A stretch of 64,000 nucleotides of DNA from Clostridiales bacterium (GTDB lineage Bacteria; Bacillota; Clostridia; Oscillospirales; Oscillospiraceae): NCBI GenBank assembly GCA_902362775.1, contig CABIXV010000007.1, positions 91,952-155,951 on the forward strand, read 5' to 3'. Below, one piece after another: positions 41,210 to 49,097 of the stretch (position 1 is the first letter of the stretch; every line of letters begins with the position of its first letter). The translations under genes were made by a program, and so were the position numbers. The notes below the pieces were generated by a model that worked only from the letters and a program-made list of their open reading frames with translations, was not told the DNA's origin and ran no database searches.

Positions 41210-42502
41210 ATGAAACGGAAAATTGAAGCACAACTTTTGGCATGGAAGAATCAAACTGCAGATCGCCTGCCGTTGATCGTCAACGGTGCCCGTCAGGTGG
41301 GGAAAACCTATATCCTCCGCAAGTTCGGAGAAGAACAGTTCAACAATGTTGTCTATATCAATCTGGAAACCAATCTGACGATTGCGTCTTACTTCAATGA
41401 GAATATCCAGCCGGAGCGCCTCCTGCGGTATCTGGAGGCGTCCACCGGGGAGCGCATTATCCCGGGGGAGACGCTGATCATTTTCGATGAGATCCAATCC
41501 TGCGAGCGCGCGCTGACCTCCCTGAAGTATTTCTGCGAGGAGACGCCGGAGTTCCATATTGCGGCAGCCGGTAGCCTGCTTGGGGTGGCAATCAACCGTC
41601 AACATTACTCTTTTCCGGTCGGTAAGGTGGAGACTATCACCCTTTATCCATTGGATTTTGAGGAGTATCTCTGGGCCAGGGGCAAGGAACTCCTCAGCAA
41701 GGAGATTTGCGCAGCCTATGGCGCCATGGAGCCGCTGCCCGATGCCCTGCATCAGGAGGCCATTGAATTATATCGGGAGTATCTGATCATCGGAGGTATG
41801 CCCGCCTGCATCAACGCGTTTTTGAAAAGCGGCAGTTTTCTGGATGTTCCGCTGGCACAAAATGAGATCCTGGATAACTATATCGCGGATATGGCGAAGT
41901 ATGCCAGCAATACGGACAGCGTGAAGATCCGGGCCTGCTACAACTCCATCCCGGCGCAGCTGGCCAAGGAAAACAAGAAATTCCAGTACAAGGTGGTCCA
42001 AAAAGGCGGTAGCGCCACTCTGTTCGGGGCTTCTATCGAGTGGCTGAATCTGGCCGGTGTCGTGCTGAAATGCCAGCGGATCAGTCAAGCCTTTGAGCCG
42101 ATCGCTGTCTATGCGGATCTCTCAGCATTCAAACTTTATATGGGCGATGTGGGACTGCTGACCATGAAGTCCGGGATCTCTCAGCAGACGGTGCTCTCCG
42201 GCGAAGGGAATACCTTTATGGGGGCTGTCACAGAAAACTATGTGGCCCAGCAACTGGCCGCCCAGGGATATGATCTCTACTACTGGGAGAGTAGCAGTAC
42301 GGCAGAGCTGGATTTTGTGCTACAAAAAGGTAATCAAATCATCGGTATTGAAGTCAAGAAAGGGGAGCATGTCCGTTCTCGTAGTCTCAGCGTCTTTGTG
42401 GACAGTTATAAACCGGCTTACTCGATCCGTCTCTCACTCAAGAATTTCGGAGAGAAGGACGGCTTGAAGTCTGTTCCGCTGTATGCGGCATTTTGTATAT
42501 AA
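41210..42502 (+). CDS. AAA family ATPase with DUF4143 domain
   Basis: 430 residues. Walker A NGARQVGKTY (about 25-34), Walker B LIIFDEIQ, sensor region AAAGSLLGVAI, then the DUF4143 domain, a PD-(D/E)XK-like nuclease fold with AELDFVLQKGNQIIGIEVKKG near residue 370-390. Proteins of this type are common, mobile and highly variable in gut anaerobes; their role is unresolved. Start ATG 41210 with GAGGTGAG upstream. Own promoter, operator-like repeat and terminator show it is an independent unit within the element. Confidence 0.88.
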   Translation: MKRKIEAQLLAWKNQTADRLPLIVNGARQVGKTYILRKFGEEQFNNVVYINLETNLTIASYFNENIQPERLLRYLEASTGERIIPGETLIIFDEIQSCERALTSLKYFCEETPEFHIAAAGSLLGVAINRQHYSFPVGKVETITLYPLDFEEYLWARGKELLSKEICAAYGAMEPLPDALHQEAIELYREYLIIGGMPACINAFLKSGSFLDVPLAQNEILDNYIADMAKYASNTDSVKIRACYNSIPAQLAKENKKFQYKVVQKGGSATLFGASIEWLNLAGVVLKCQRISQAFEPIAVYADLSAFKLYMGDVGLLTMKSGISQQTVLSGEGNTFMGAVTENYVAQQLAAQGYDLYYWESSSTAELDFVLQKGNQIIGIEVKKGEHVRSRSLSVFVDSYKPAYSIRLSLKNFGEKDGLKSVPLYAAFCI

Positions 42503-42515
42503 GAATGGAGAGACA

Positions 42516-42552
42516 TAGAAGGCGAGGCATCCTGAAAGCAGGGAACCTCACC
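42516..42552 (+). terminator. Terminator of the AAA/DUF4143 gene
   Basis: ATAGAAGG-C-GAGG paired with CCTC-A-CCTTCTAT and an inner CTG/CAG. U-tract weak. Positions 42553-42745 are AT-rich with no gene visible. Confidence 0.5.
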
Positions 42553-42745
42553 TTCTATATTTAAACTAAGCTCATAGGATTACTAGTCGAGTAAAAATTC
42601 CTAAGGTAGTGCATTCACCATTTGTATTTGGCTAAAACTTGCAAAAAATCGCTAAGACTATGTATTTCAACATCTATGTGTACACCTCATTTTTACCTAA
42701 GTATAATGATGAAATACTTGAGATATAGAGTTGTTTTTTCGGGGG

Positions 42746-43678
42746 CTAATTCCGAAGATTCTTTTTTAAAATAATATCTCTCAATTGCGAAGCATTTATT
42801 TTGCCATCATGATACTCTGAAAGATGCTGATTATAATTAATTCTTGGTAATGGTGTTATGATTCTCCCTACAAAGCCAAACTCTTGCCTTAAAGGCTCAA
42901 AACCATTATTCAGTTTCTGTAGCATATAATCTAAAAATCTATACTGCAACATATCAGCATATGCGGCTCTATATAGCAGATAACTTTCACTCAAATGTTG
43001 ATTTGAGTAATTTCTGCCATTCCAAAATATTTTCCGTGTGCAATTTAGAAACTGAAAGTCCAACTGCTTTTGATGTTCAGTAAAGTTATAAATTCCCTTG
43101 AGACTTTTATCAAGCACTAAATTAGTAGTTCCTAGCGTGTCAAATCGAGAAAATTTATTAAGAAGTTGCCGAAAATATGTCTTCTTGAAACCCAAGTCTT
43201 TCAAGTAAAAGGAAACCACACTTTGATTATTCACCTTAAACATAATTCGACTTTGTCTATCGGGAGTTTTTGCAAAAAATCGATATACTTTTTTTGCTTT
43301 GATACCTTTGGAAACGCAGATTGGAACGAGTTCTATTCCCTGAAGGGTTCCTTTCGAGTCAACCCACTTTACAATTTCTAAATATGCCGTTCCATTCAAT
43401 ATCAAATGATACATGAGCGTGTCCAGTAATTTGTCAAAAGAATATCTGAAGAAAGAATAGTCATCAAATGTGAGAAGTTTTTTCAACAAATCATCGGCAG
43501 GACTTACATCATAGAATGCATCATGTTGCTCGATTGGGGCAAGCTTAATCGAAAATGACCCACAAAAATCTTCTACAAACATATGTGAATGCATTCCACG
43601 CTTATATTTGTAATCATGGTGAAGATATGCTCTAGGTGTTTGTTGCGAGGAGATAAGTTCATTGTGTATCTGTCTCAT
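42746..43678 (-). CDS. Uncharacterised 310-residue protein, partner in AT-rich cargo module
   Basis: Not recognised. 310 residues, soluble, no signal peptide, rich in aromatic and basic residues (FFRYSFDKLLDTLMYHLILN, then GTAYLEIVKWVDSKGTLQGI). The central stretch resembles in pattern the helix-strand part of phage portal proteins, but too weakly to name. The ATG at 43678 has GGGAG 10 nt upstream and lies inside the end of the 832-residue gene (20-nt overlap), so translation is coupled and the two products probably act together. Codons strongly AT-rich compared with the host. Confidence 0.7.
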   Translation of the reverse strand: MRQIHNELISSQQTPRAYLHHDYKYKRGMHSHMFVEDFCGSFSIKLAPIEQHDAFYDVSPADDLLKKLLTFDDYSFFRYSFDKLLDTLMYHLILNGTAYLEIVKWVDSKGTLQGIELVPICVSKGIKAKKVYRFFAKTPDRQSRIMFKVNNQSVVSFYLKDLGFKKTYFRQLLNKFSRFDTLGTTNLVLDKSLKGIYNFTEHQKQLDFQFLNCTRKIFWNGRNYSNQHLSESYLLYRAAYADMLQYRFLDYMLQKLNNGFEPLRQEFGFVGRIITPLPRINYNQHLSEYHDGKINASQLRDIILKKNLRN

Positions 43679-46157
43679 GCAAATTCTTCTCCCATTTAGA
43701 CCGACTTTCATATTGTTTCTCGGAAGGAACATACTGATTAAGGCAAAGGATTAAATATAAATCCTCAACATTATCTGCAAATCCAAGATTTTTAAACGAT
43801 GTTCCACAAAAAGCTTTTAATAAAGTACTTTCTGTTTTCAGGACGTTGATTCCCCAGTCTTTATATTCGTAATGACAAAGACCTCTCACTCGAATCGAAT
43901 TAGTAATCCTTTGCACCCAGTTTGTCTGAATCAGGTCACGGTTTCCAATTCCAAGCATATGGCCTTTTCTGTAAGATAGCATTTCAATTATTTTTGTCAG
44001 TATTTCTCTTTTCTTTTCATCTTTCCTTATAAATTCGCTTAACTCTGCATCGACTAGCTCCCTCCATTGTCTATTCTCAGAAAACTCACCCCACAATATT
44101 GCTAGTCCACTAATAATTGCATATTCTATAAGAGGCGCAGTAACAACATGGAATACGGCATTTTGTTTATGTAGTTCTTTAATTTTTACTACATCTGATC
44201 TCACATATTCGTGGTATAGCAGAACTACCCCAAAGAACCCTGAATATGCAGATTTAAACGCTTCGAAATCATCATCCTCAATTGCCACAACCAAATATTC
44301 ACATAGCTGGTTGTAACAAAAACCCAAGGAATCAGGAAAATCCTCTCGATCCCTCCAATGAGCAAGTGTCGCCTTACCACAACATTTTACCAAATACGGA
44401 GGAAAGCTTTTTTCTATTTCTTTTCTTCTGGTTAAAAATTGCTTCAAATGGCATTCGTCCCATACGACTGTTGGCTCAAAATGTAGTGCTTCAAGTTTTG
44501 GGAAAAAAGTGTTCAGGGTTGTCAAAGCCATAGATGCTTTTGAAGACAACTCAAACAAACGTGAAAGCACTGTTGCGCCTTGCAGATAGCATTTATTTTC
44601 GGTCAAGCGTTTTCCTACGGAGAAAACATTATTATAAATTTTATCCATTGCGTCAACAAGATCATTTAAGTCCTGATAAACCGTATATGCAACAGCTTGT
44701 TTTATGTACCAGTCAGGAGTTACCCGTTTTGATTCGAACTTGAGTTCTGCAAAAATGCAATTAAATAAATGCTCTACGGAATGATTGTTGTAGTATCTGT
44801 TGTTCGGTTTTAATTGTTCATAAGAACATGCGTCTGTTGCACAGTTTAACAAAGAGTCAATATTTAATTCTCTAAGATATTTATTTATTCCAATAATGAT
44901 ATTTATATATATCCCAATAAATACATCTACAATTGCAGCGGCCAATATAACGTGATTTTTGTCTTCACTTTTAGCACACGCAATACATGCAGGTAGAATT
45001 TTTCCTTGCAGATCAACAACACTTTTTGTCCAAAACAATAGGCAGCCACTTTCCATTGCTTGGCTCGATAACTGGGCAACAGTATTTAGATATGAGTAAA
45101 GTGTATTCAGGTCATTCTCCGCACACAGCTTTTCAACACAAATATTGTTGATACGAAGTAAATCTTGCTCAAACCACCATCTGTTTTTTATTCCGCTCAT
45201 GGCCTGAAGTGGTACTCCCGTATTTAGCGCCAGACTTATTTCAGTATCTGTTGCAGTATGCCATTTTTTATACTGTGTCTCTGATCGGTACCAAAAAGAA
45301 TCATAATGAATTTTTTCTTTAACGACCCAGTAAACACTTATAAGTGCCAAATTGTTATTTATGAAAGAGAGCATAGCGGGGTTTTGGTTAATAGGGTTAT
45401 CTTTGTTATATGCAGCAATGTCCTGTAGAATCTTAAATTGTTTTGTGCAAATTTTTTGATAGTGGTTTTGAAAATTGGGATCGTTTGAAAAGTGATTATT
45501 CGCTGATATTTTTCGAATAGCAGAATATATTTCGGGATAAAGATTATCAGAAATGTTAAATGTATTGGATAGCTGATACATTCGGTTTCCAGTAATACTA
45601 AATGTGATGATCATCCGGATGGTTAAAAAGAGTAGAGCAATAATTGAGACATAAGAAAAAGAAATCCCTATAAGGCGCCCAAACAGAATAATGACACAAA
45701 AGATAATGTATCCTGTTATTTGTTTGATGCATCGGTTAGTTACCACATCTCTTTGGAATGCTGAAGATATTGTTACTGGTGCATTTGTGTATTTAGATGA
45801 ATACACCGAGGTCATATTTGAACAATACAAACCAAGAATTACACCGGCAACACCTATACCACCGATTACGATATCAACTAGAATACTCTCTGACAATGTA
45901 GCTACTAATGGATCTGTTTGAGTTTTTGCCAATATCTCCATAGCAGACAACAACAACTTGTCACCAACATATAATACGGCAACTAAGACAAGATTTATAG
46001 CAACCTGGACTAACAATGTTCGTATTACTATTCTTGAAAAAGAAGATAACCGTTCCGACGATTCTTTCCTCTCATTCAGTCTAAAAGCAGCTTTCTTAAT
46101 TTGAAACTTTAAGTTCCTGTATTTTTGGCGAATAAGCCAATACCATTTAGAATTCAT
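43659..46157 (-). CDS. Uncharacterised 832-residue membrane protein, AT-rich cargo module
   Basis: Not recognised. N-terminal basic amphipathic stretch (1-40), four predicted membrane helices (about 43-65, 92-112, 146-166, 168-187), then about 640 residues that look cytoplasmic and mostly helical, with one more hydrophobic patch near 405-428. No Walker, nuclease, TIR or protease motif is apparent. ATG with GGAGG 6 nt upstream. Transcribed against the flanking recombinase genes from its own promoter with an operator-like repeat, and overlapping the 310-residue gene. Membrane anchor plus large sensor-like domain in an island suggests, but does not prove, a defence or stress role. Confidence 0.75.
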   Translation of the reverse strand: MNSKWYWLIRQKYRNLKFQIKKAAFRLNERKESSERLSSFSRIVIRTLLVQVAINLVLVAVLYVGDKLLLSAMEILAKTQTDPLVATLSESILVDIVIGGIGVAGVILGLYCSNMTSVYSSKYTNAPVTISSAFQRDVVTNRCIKQITGYIIFCVIILFGRLIGISFSYVSIIALLFLTIRMIITFSITGNRMYQLSNTFNISDNLYPEIYSAIRKISANNHFSNDPNFQNHYQKICTKQFKILQDIAAYNKDNPINQNPAMLSFINNNLALISVYWVVKEKIHYDSFWYRSETQYKKWHTATDTEISLALNTGVPLQAMSGIKNRWWFEQDLLRINNICVEKLCAENDLNTLYSYLNTVAQLSSQAMESGCLLFWTKSVVDLQGKILPACIACAKSEDKNHVILAAAIVDVFIGIYINIIIGINKYLRELNIDSLLNCATDACSYEQLKPNNRYYNNHSVEHLFNCIFAELKFESKRVTPDWYIKQAVAYTVYQDLNDLVDAMDKIYNNVFSVGKRLTENKCYLQGATVLSRLFELSSKASMALTTLNTFFPKLEALHFEPTVVWDECHLKQFLTRRKEIEKSFPPYLVKCCGKATLAHWRDREDFPDSLGFCYNQLCEYLVVAIEDDDFEAFKSAYSGFFGVVLLYHEYVRSDVVKIKELHKQNAVFHVVTAPLIEYAIISGLAILWGEFSENRQWRELVDAELSEFIRKDEKKREILTKIIEMLSYRKGHMLGIGNRDLIQTNWVQRITNSIRVRGLCHYEYKDWGINVLKTESTLLKAFCGTSFKNLGFADNVEDLYLILCLNQYVPSEKQYESRSKWEKNLHETDTQ

Positions 46158-46189
46158 AACACGCCTCCGAACTACGGATTCTTACTTGA

Positions 46190-46218
46190 AATATACCACA
46201 TTTTAGTATTCCACACAA
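46190..46218 (-). promoter_or_regulatory. Promoter of the AT-rich two-gene module
   Basis: TTGTGT (46213-46218), 17-nt spacer, TATATT (46190-46195). Confidence 0.75.
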
Positions 46219-46224
46219 TGGAAT
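46208..46224. promoter_or_regulatory. Operator-like palindrome at the module promoter
   Basis: ATTCCA-CACAA-TGGAAT, a perfect inverted repeat covering the -35 box. Confidence 0.55.
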
Positions 46225-46302
46225 GACCAAATTCGTTTCTTTAGCTGGAACTGCAATGAAGTCTATATGTATTACTTCAACTTTGCTAATTACTATATTC
46301 AG

Positions 46303-46335
46303 AAAGTAGATGTACATCTCGTACATCTACTTTTT
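46303..46335 (+). terminator. Terminator between the AT-rich module and the recombinase block
   Basis: Perfect 13-bp stem AAAGTAGATGTAC with complement, 5-nt loop, T5 on the plus strand. No plus-strand gene ends here, so it may insulate the recombinase block. Confidence 0.8.
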
Positions 46336-46379
46336 CATATCCTACGCCATTAACTCATAGAGTTCCCTGGAGGTGTTTT

Positions 46380-46496
46380 ATGAACGATCCAATATTCATC
46401 CTAATCGAGCAGCGACAATCCAACGACGAGTCCCCAATCAGCACCATCATCCAACAAGCCATCACCGCATGGCTCACAAAAGAACTGTCCAAATGA
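46380..46496 (+). CDS. Small 38-residue protein upstream of the serine recombinase
   Basis: MNDPIFILIEQRQSNDESPI, then STIIQQAITAWLTKELSK. ATG with GGAGG 6 nt upstream, clean stop and a terminator immediately after. The second half would form one amphipathic helix. Not recognised. Small genes often precede large serine recombinases, where some act as directionality factors, but 38 residues is short for that. Confidence 0.5.
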   Translation: MNDPIFILIEQRQSNDESPISTIIQQAITAWLTKELSK

Positions 46497-46532
46497 TCCC
46501 TACGCTGCGTTTTAGCGGCGTAGGGATTTCAA
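46494..46532 (+). terminator. Terminator after the 38-residue ORF
   Basis: ATCCCTACGC paired with GCGTAGGGAT around a 12-nt loop, then TTTC; overlaps the stop codon. Confidence 0.65.
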
Positions 46533-46570
46533 ATAATTTCTTGCCGCATAGCTGCTCTCAGTGTTAAGAT

Positions 46571-46586
46571 GTAACTGAGCAGTTAC
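46571..46586. promoter_or_regulatory. Palindrome just upstream of the serine recombinase gene
   Basis: GTAACTG-AG-CAGTTAC ends 8 nt before the Shine-Dalgarno. It could be an operator or a leader hairpin controlling the recombinase. Confidence 0.4.
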
Positions 46587-46607
46587 GCCTTTTAGGAGGT
46601 GTGACAT

Positions 46608-48161
46608 ATTCTTTGTGCGATCTATACACGACTGAGTAAGGAGGACGAAGACAAACAGCAAAAGGAATCCGAGAGTATCCAGAACCAGAAATCCCTGCTG
46701 ATCCACTATGCCGTGGAGCGGGGATGGGACATTTACCACATCTATTGCGATGAGGACTACTCTGGAGCTGACAGCCTACGGCCGGACTTCAACCGGATGA
46801 TCCAGGCGGCCCATGAGAAGAAGTTTCAGATCCTCCTCTGCAAGAGCCAGTCCCGGTTCACCCGGGACATGGAACTGGTGGAGAAGTACATCAACGGCCT
46901 GTTTCCCATCTGGGGCATCCGCTTCATCGCCGTGGCAGACAACGCCGACACGGAAATCAAGGGCAATAAAAAAGCCCGCCAGATCAACGGACTCATCAAT
47001 GAGTGGTATCTGGAGGACCTGTCGGAGAACATCCGCATGGTCTTTGACATGAAGCGGCGGCAGGGCCAGTACATCGGCGGATTTCCCATCTACGGCTACC
47101 GAAAGGATCCGGACAACAAGGGCCATCTCCTGGTGGATCCGGAGGCGGCGGAGGTGGTGCGGCAGATCTTCCGCTGGTCCCTGGAGGGCCACGGCAAGCA
47201 GAGCATCGCCCACATGCTCAACGACCTGGGTGTGGTCAATCCCACCCGATACAAGGCGGAGCGGGGCTGGGACAGCAACCACTTCTGCAAGCAGGATTTC
47301 GGGCTCTGGAACAAGAACACCGTATGGCGGATTCTCCGTAATGAGATCTACACCGGCGTCATGGTGCAGGGCCGGACCAAAAAGGCCAGCTACAAATCTA
47401 AGGCCATCATCGTCATGCCCCGGGACCGCTGGTTCCGGGTGGAGGGCACCCACGAGGCCATCATCGACCGGGAGACCTTTGAGACCGTCCAGCGGAATCT
47501 GGACATTCGCTCCCGGGAGGACGGCACCGGCATGGTGCACCCCCTGGCGGGCCTTGTCAAGTGCATGGACTGCGGCAGCACCATGAGCAAGACCTCCAAC
47601 GGGAAAAAAGGGAAAGCGCAGGTATATTATCTTCGCTGTAAGCTTTATGCCGACAGCGGGACAAAGAAGTTGTGTACCCGCCACTCCATTCGGCTGGACC
47701 GGCTGATAGAACTGGTTTCCCAACGCATCCGGGACTACATCCAGGCGTACTACCATTTGGAGGAGCTGGAACTCCCGCCGCCAAAGGACGATCACCGGGA
47801 GGCCATGTTGCTGGAGCAGCGCACCCTGAACGCCCAGTTGGAGAAGCGGAGCACGGCCCTGAAAAACCTGTACCTGGATAAGGTGTCCGGAATACTCAGC
47901 GAGGGACAGTTCGTGGAACTGAACCAGGATTTTCTGGCGGAAAAGAGCCGCCTGGAGCGGCGGCTGGCACAGATCGATCAGGAGCTCTCCGGTCAGGAGC
48001 CGCCCCGCAATCAGGAGGAGGTCATGGCCAAAGCCCGGGAGTTGCTGGAGCTGAAGACTCTCCCCCGGGAGCTGGCGGTGATGCTCATCGAGAAGATCGA
48101 GATCGGTGAGCAGGACCAGGAGACGGGGCGGCAGGAGGTCAAGATCCACTGGAAGTTTTGA
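46608..48161 (+). CDS. Large serine recombinase
   Basis: 517 residues if started at ATT. Resolvase catalytic domain (1-150) with Ser10 in IYTRLSKEDE and the conserved SRFTRD, then a recombinase domain (about 175-290), a zinc ribbon (CMDCG ... CTRHS, about 325-370) and a coiled-coil (about 390-455), the layout of TndX/TnpX-type integrases. Only a start at or near 46608 includes the catalytic serine: AGGAGG lies exactly 8 nt before ATT, the codon before is CAT and an in-frame TGA lies just ahead. It adjoins the right end of the element and is the likely integrase/excisionase. Confidence 0.9.
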   Translation: MLCAIYTRLSKEDEDKQQKESESIQNQKSLLIHYAVERGWDIYHIYCDEDYSGADSLRPDFNRMIQAAHEKKFQILLCKSQSRFTRDMELVEKYINGLFPIWGIRFIAVADNADTEIKGNKKARQINGLINEWYLEDLSENIRMVFDMKRRQGQYIGGFPIYGYRKDPDNKGHLLVDPEAAEVVRQIFRWSLEGHGKQSIAHMLNDLGVVNPTRYKAERGWDSNHFCKQDFGLWNKNTVWRILRNEIYTGVMVQGRTKKASYKSKAIIVMPRDRWFRVEGTHEAIIDRETFETVQRNLDIRSREDGTGMVHPLAGLVKCMDCGSTMSKTSNGKKGKAQVYYLRCKLYADSGTKKLCTRHSIRLDRLIELVSQRIRDYIQAYYHLEELELPPPKDDHREAMLLEQRTLNAQLEKRSTALKNLYLDKVSGILSEGQFVELNQDFLAEKSRLERRLAQIDQELSGQEPPRNQEEVMAKARELLELKTLPRELAVMLIEKIEIGEQDQETGRQEVKIHWKF

Positions 48162-48187
48162 CAGGAAATCGTCTAAAGTTTTCTTTG

Positions 48188-48214
48188 CCTACTTTCTTTT
48201 CAAAAGAAAGTAGG
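48188..48214. repeat. Palindrome at the right end of the element
   Basis: CCTACTTTCTTTT-C-AAAAGAAAGTAGG, 13 bp perfect. It may terminate the recombinase transcript or bind a protein beside attR. Confidence 0.7.
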
Positions 48215-48236
48215 TGTCCTAAAGGAACAATACCCA
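48213..48236 (+). other. attR: right junction with recombinase arm
   Basis: GGTGTCCTAA (48213-48222), 10 nt, then core CCCA (48233-48236), after which the split ATPase gene resumes. Confidence 0.78.
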
Positions 48237-49035
48237 TGTGGTGGAGCCCAAGTATCCCGGCGTAGTGGACCGGTATGTAAACATGGGGGACTGCTATGAC
48301 AAGGAGGGGTTGGCGGTCCGACGCCAGGAGATCATGTCCTGTATGACGGGCTATAAGGGCTGCTACCAGCGGGCCTATCGATGCCTGGGGGCGTCGGCGG
48401 AGATCTTCGAGGATGTGCGGTCCACTCTACTTACTGACGTTCTGGGGGAGAAGCTGGCCAAACGAGCCCATGGTATCCTGTCCCGGGAGTTCAAAAAGCG
48501 TAAAGGCGTCCAGAGCGGACAGGTAAAGCAGAGATTCCTGGGCGCGGTGACACACAAGGGAGCGATGACGCTGTTTGATACAGCGACCGCCCAGTGTGAC
48601 CGGATCTATGAGGTGGTGGACAGCTACGGCTTGGCCCATGAGCTGCTGGTCCATATCCTGGCCGGAGGGGCCGCCGGGGGCTATGACATAGTGGCCTGCC
48701 CCGATCCCATGGCCCCTGACCGGCTGGCCCACCTGCTGGTGCCGGAGCTGGGGCTGGCCTTCCTGACCTCTACCTCCGTCCTGCCCTTCCCAGGGAGCCC
48801 ATACCGCCGGATCCGGCTGGACGCGGCCGCGGACCGGGAGATCCTCCGGCACAGCCGGCCCAGACTTCGCTTCGCCAAAAAGGTGTCCGCCGCTCTGGCG
48901 GAGGAGGCGGTGGAGTCTCTGGCCCAGGCCAAGGCCATGCACGACGACCTGGAGGCCCTCTACAACCCCTTTGTGGATTTCCAACTGGTAGACCAGATGG
49001 CACAGTCTGTAGGGGACGAGATCCTGAAAATATAA
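48237..49035 (+). pseudogene. PRK06851-type P-loop ATPase, C-terminal fragment
   Basis: About 265 residues starting VVEPKYPGVVDRYVNMGDCY, exactly what should follow GTAPH of the fragment at 39165-39448. It contains the middle and C-terminal parts of the family but no P-loop start; the in-frame codons upstream reach a TAA at 48220 within the element. A GTG at 48238 has AAAGGA 11 nt upstream, so a truncated product is conceivable, but the N-terminal Walker A is lost. Treated as the second half of the interrupted gene. Confidence 0.88.
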
Positions 49036-49039
49036 AGAG

Positions 49040-49072
49040 AGTCCCCGGTATCCTGTCTGGATACCGGGGACT
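49040..49072. terminator. Hairpin between the ATPase fragment and glycerate kinase
   Basis: 14-bp stem AGTCCCCGGTATCC with complement; weak T-tracts on both sides. Serves convergent genes. Confidence 0.65.
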
Positions 49073-49097
49073 TCTGTATATCAAGGTGTTTGCGCCG

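Larger units (their letters stand above)
39449..48236 (+). mobile_element. Integrated element of about 8.8 kb with serine and tyrosine recombinases
   Basis: The ends are set by the split ATPase gene. CCCA occurs at both junctions (39445-39448 and 48233-48236). Contents: tyrosine recombinase, AAA/DUF4143 ATPase, an AT-rich opposite-strand two-gene module, a 38-residue ORF and a large serine recombinase adjoining the right end. No relaxase, replication or conjugation genes are seen, so it is a simple genomic island or a minimal mobilised element. Base composition of 42.5-46.4 kb is far more AT-rich than the host. Confidence 0.88.

Noticed and set aside
42746..43678. Phage portal protein identity for the 310-residue protein
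   Set aside because: Only a short LNGTAYLEIV-like stretch resembles portals; the rest does not, and no other phage structural gene is present.
46373..46567. A 64-codon frame overlapping the 38-residue ORF
   Set aside because: It starts inside the Shine-Dalgarno of the 38-residue ORF, lacks its own and runs through the terminator hairpin.
46713..48161. GTG at 46713 as start of the serine recombinase
   Set aside because: It would delete the catalytic serine segment IYTRLSKEDE that is in frame upstream with a perfect Shine-Dalgarno.
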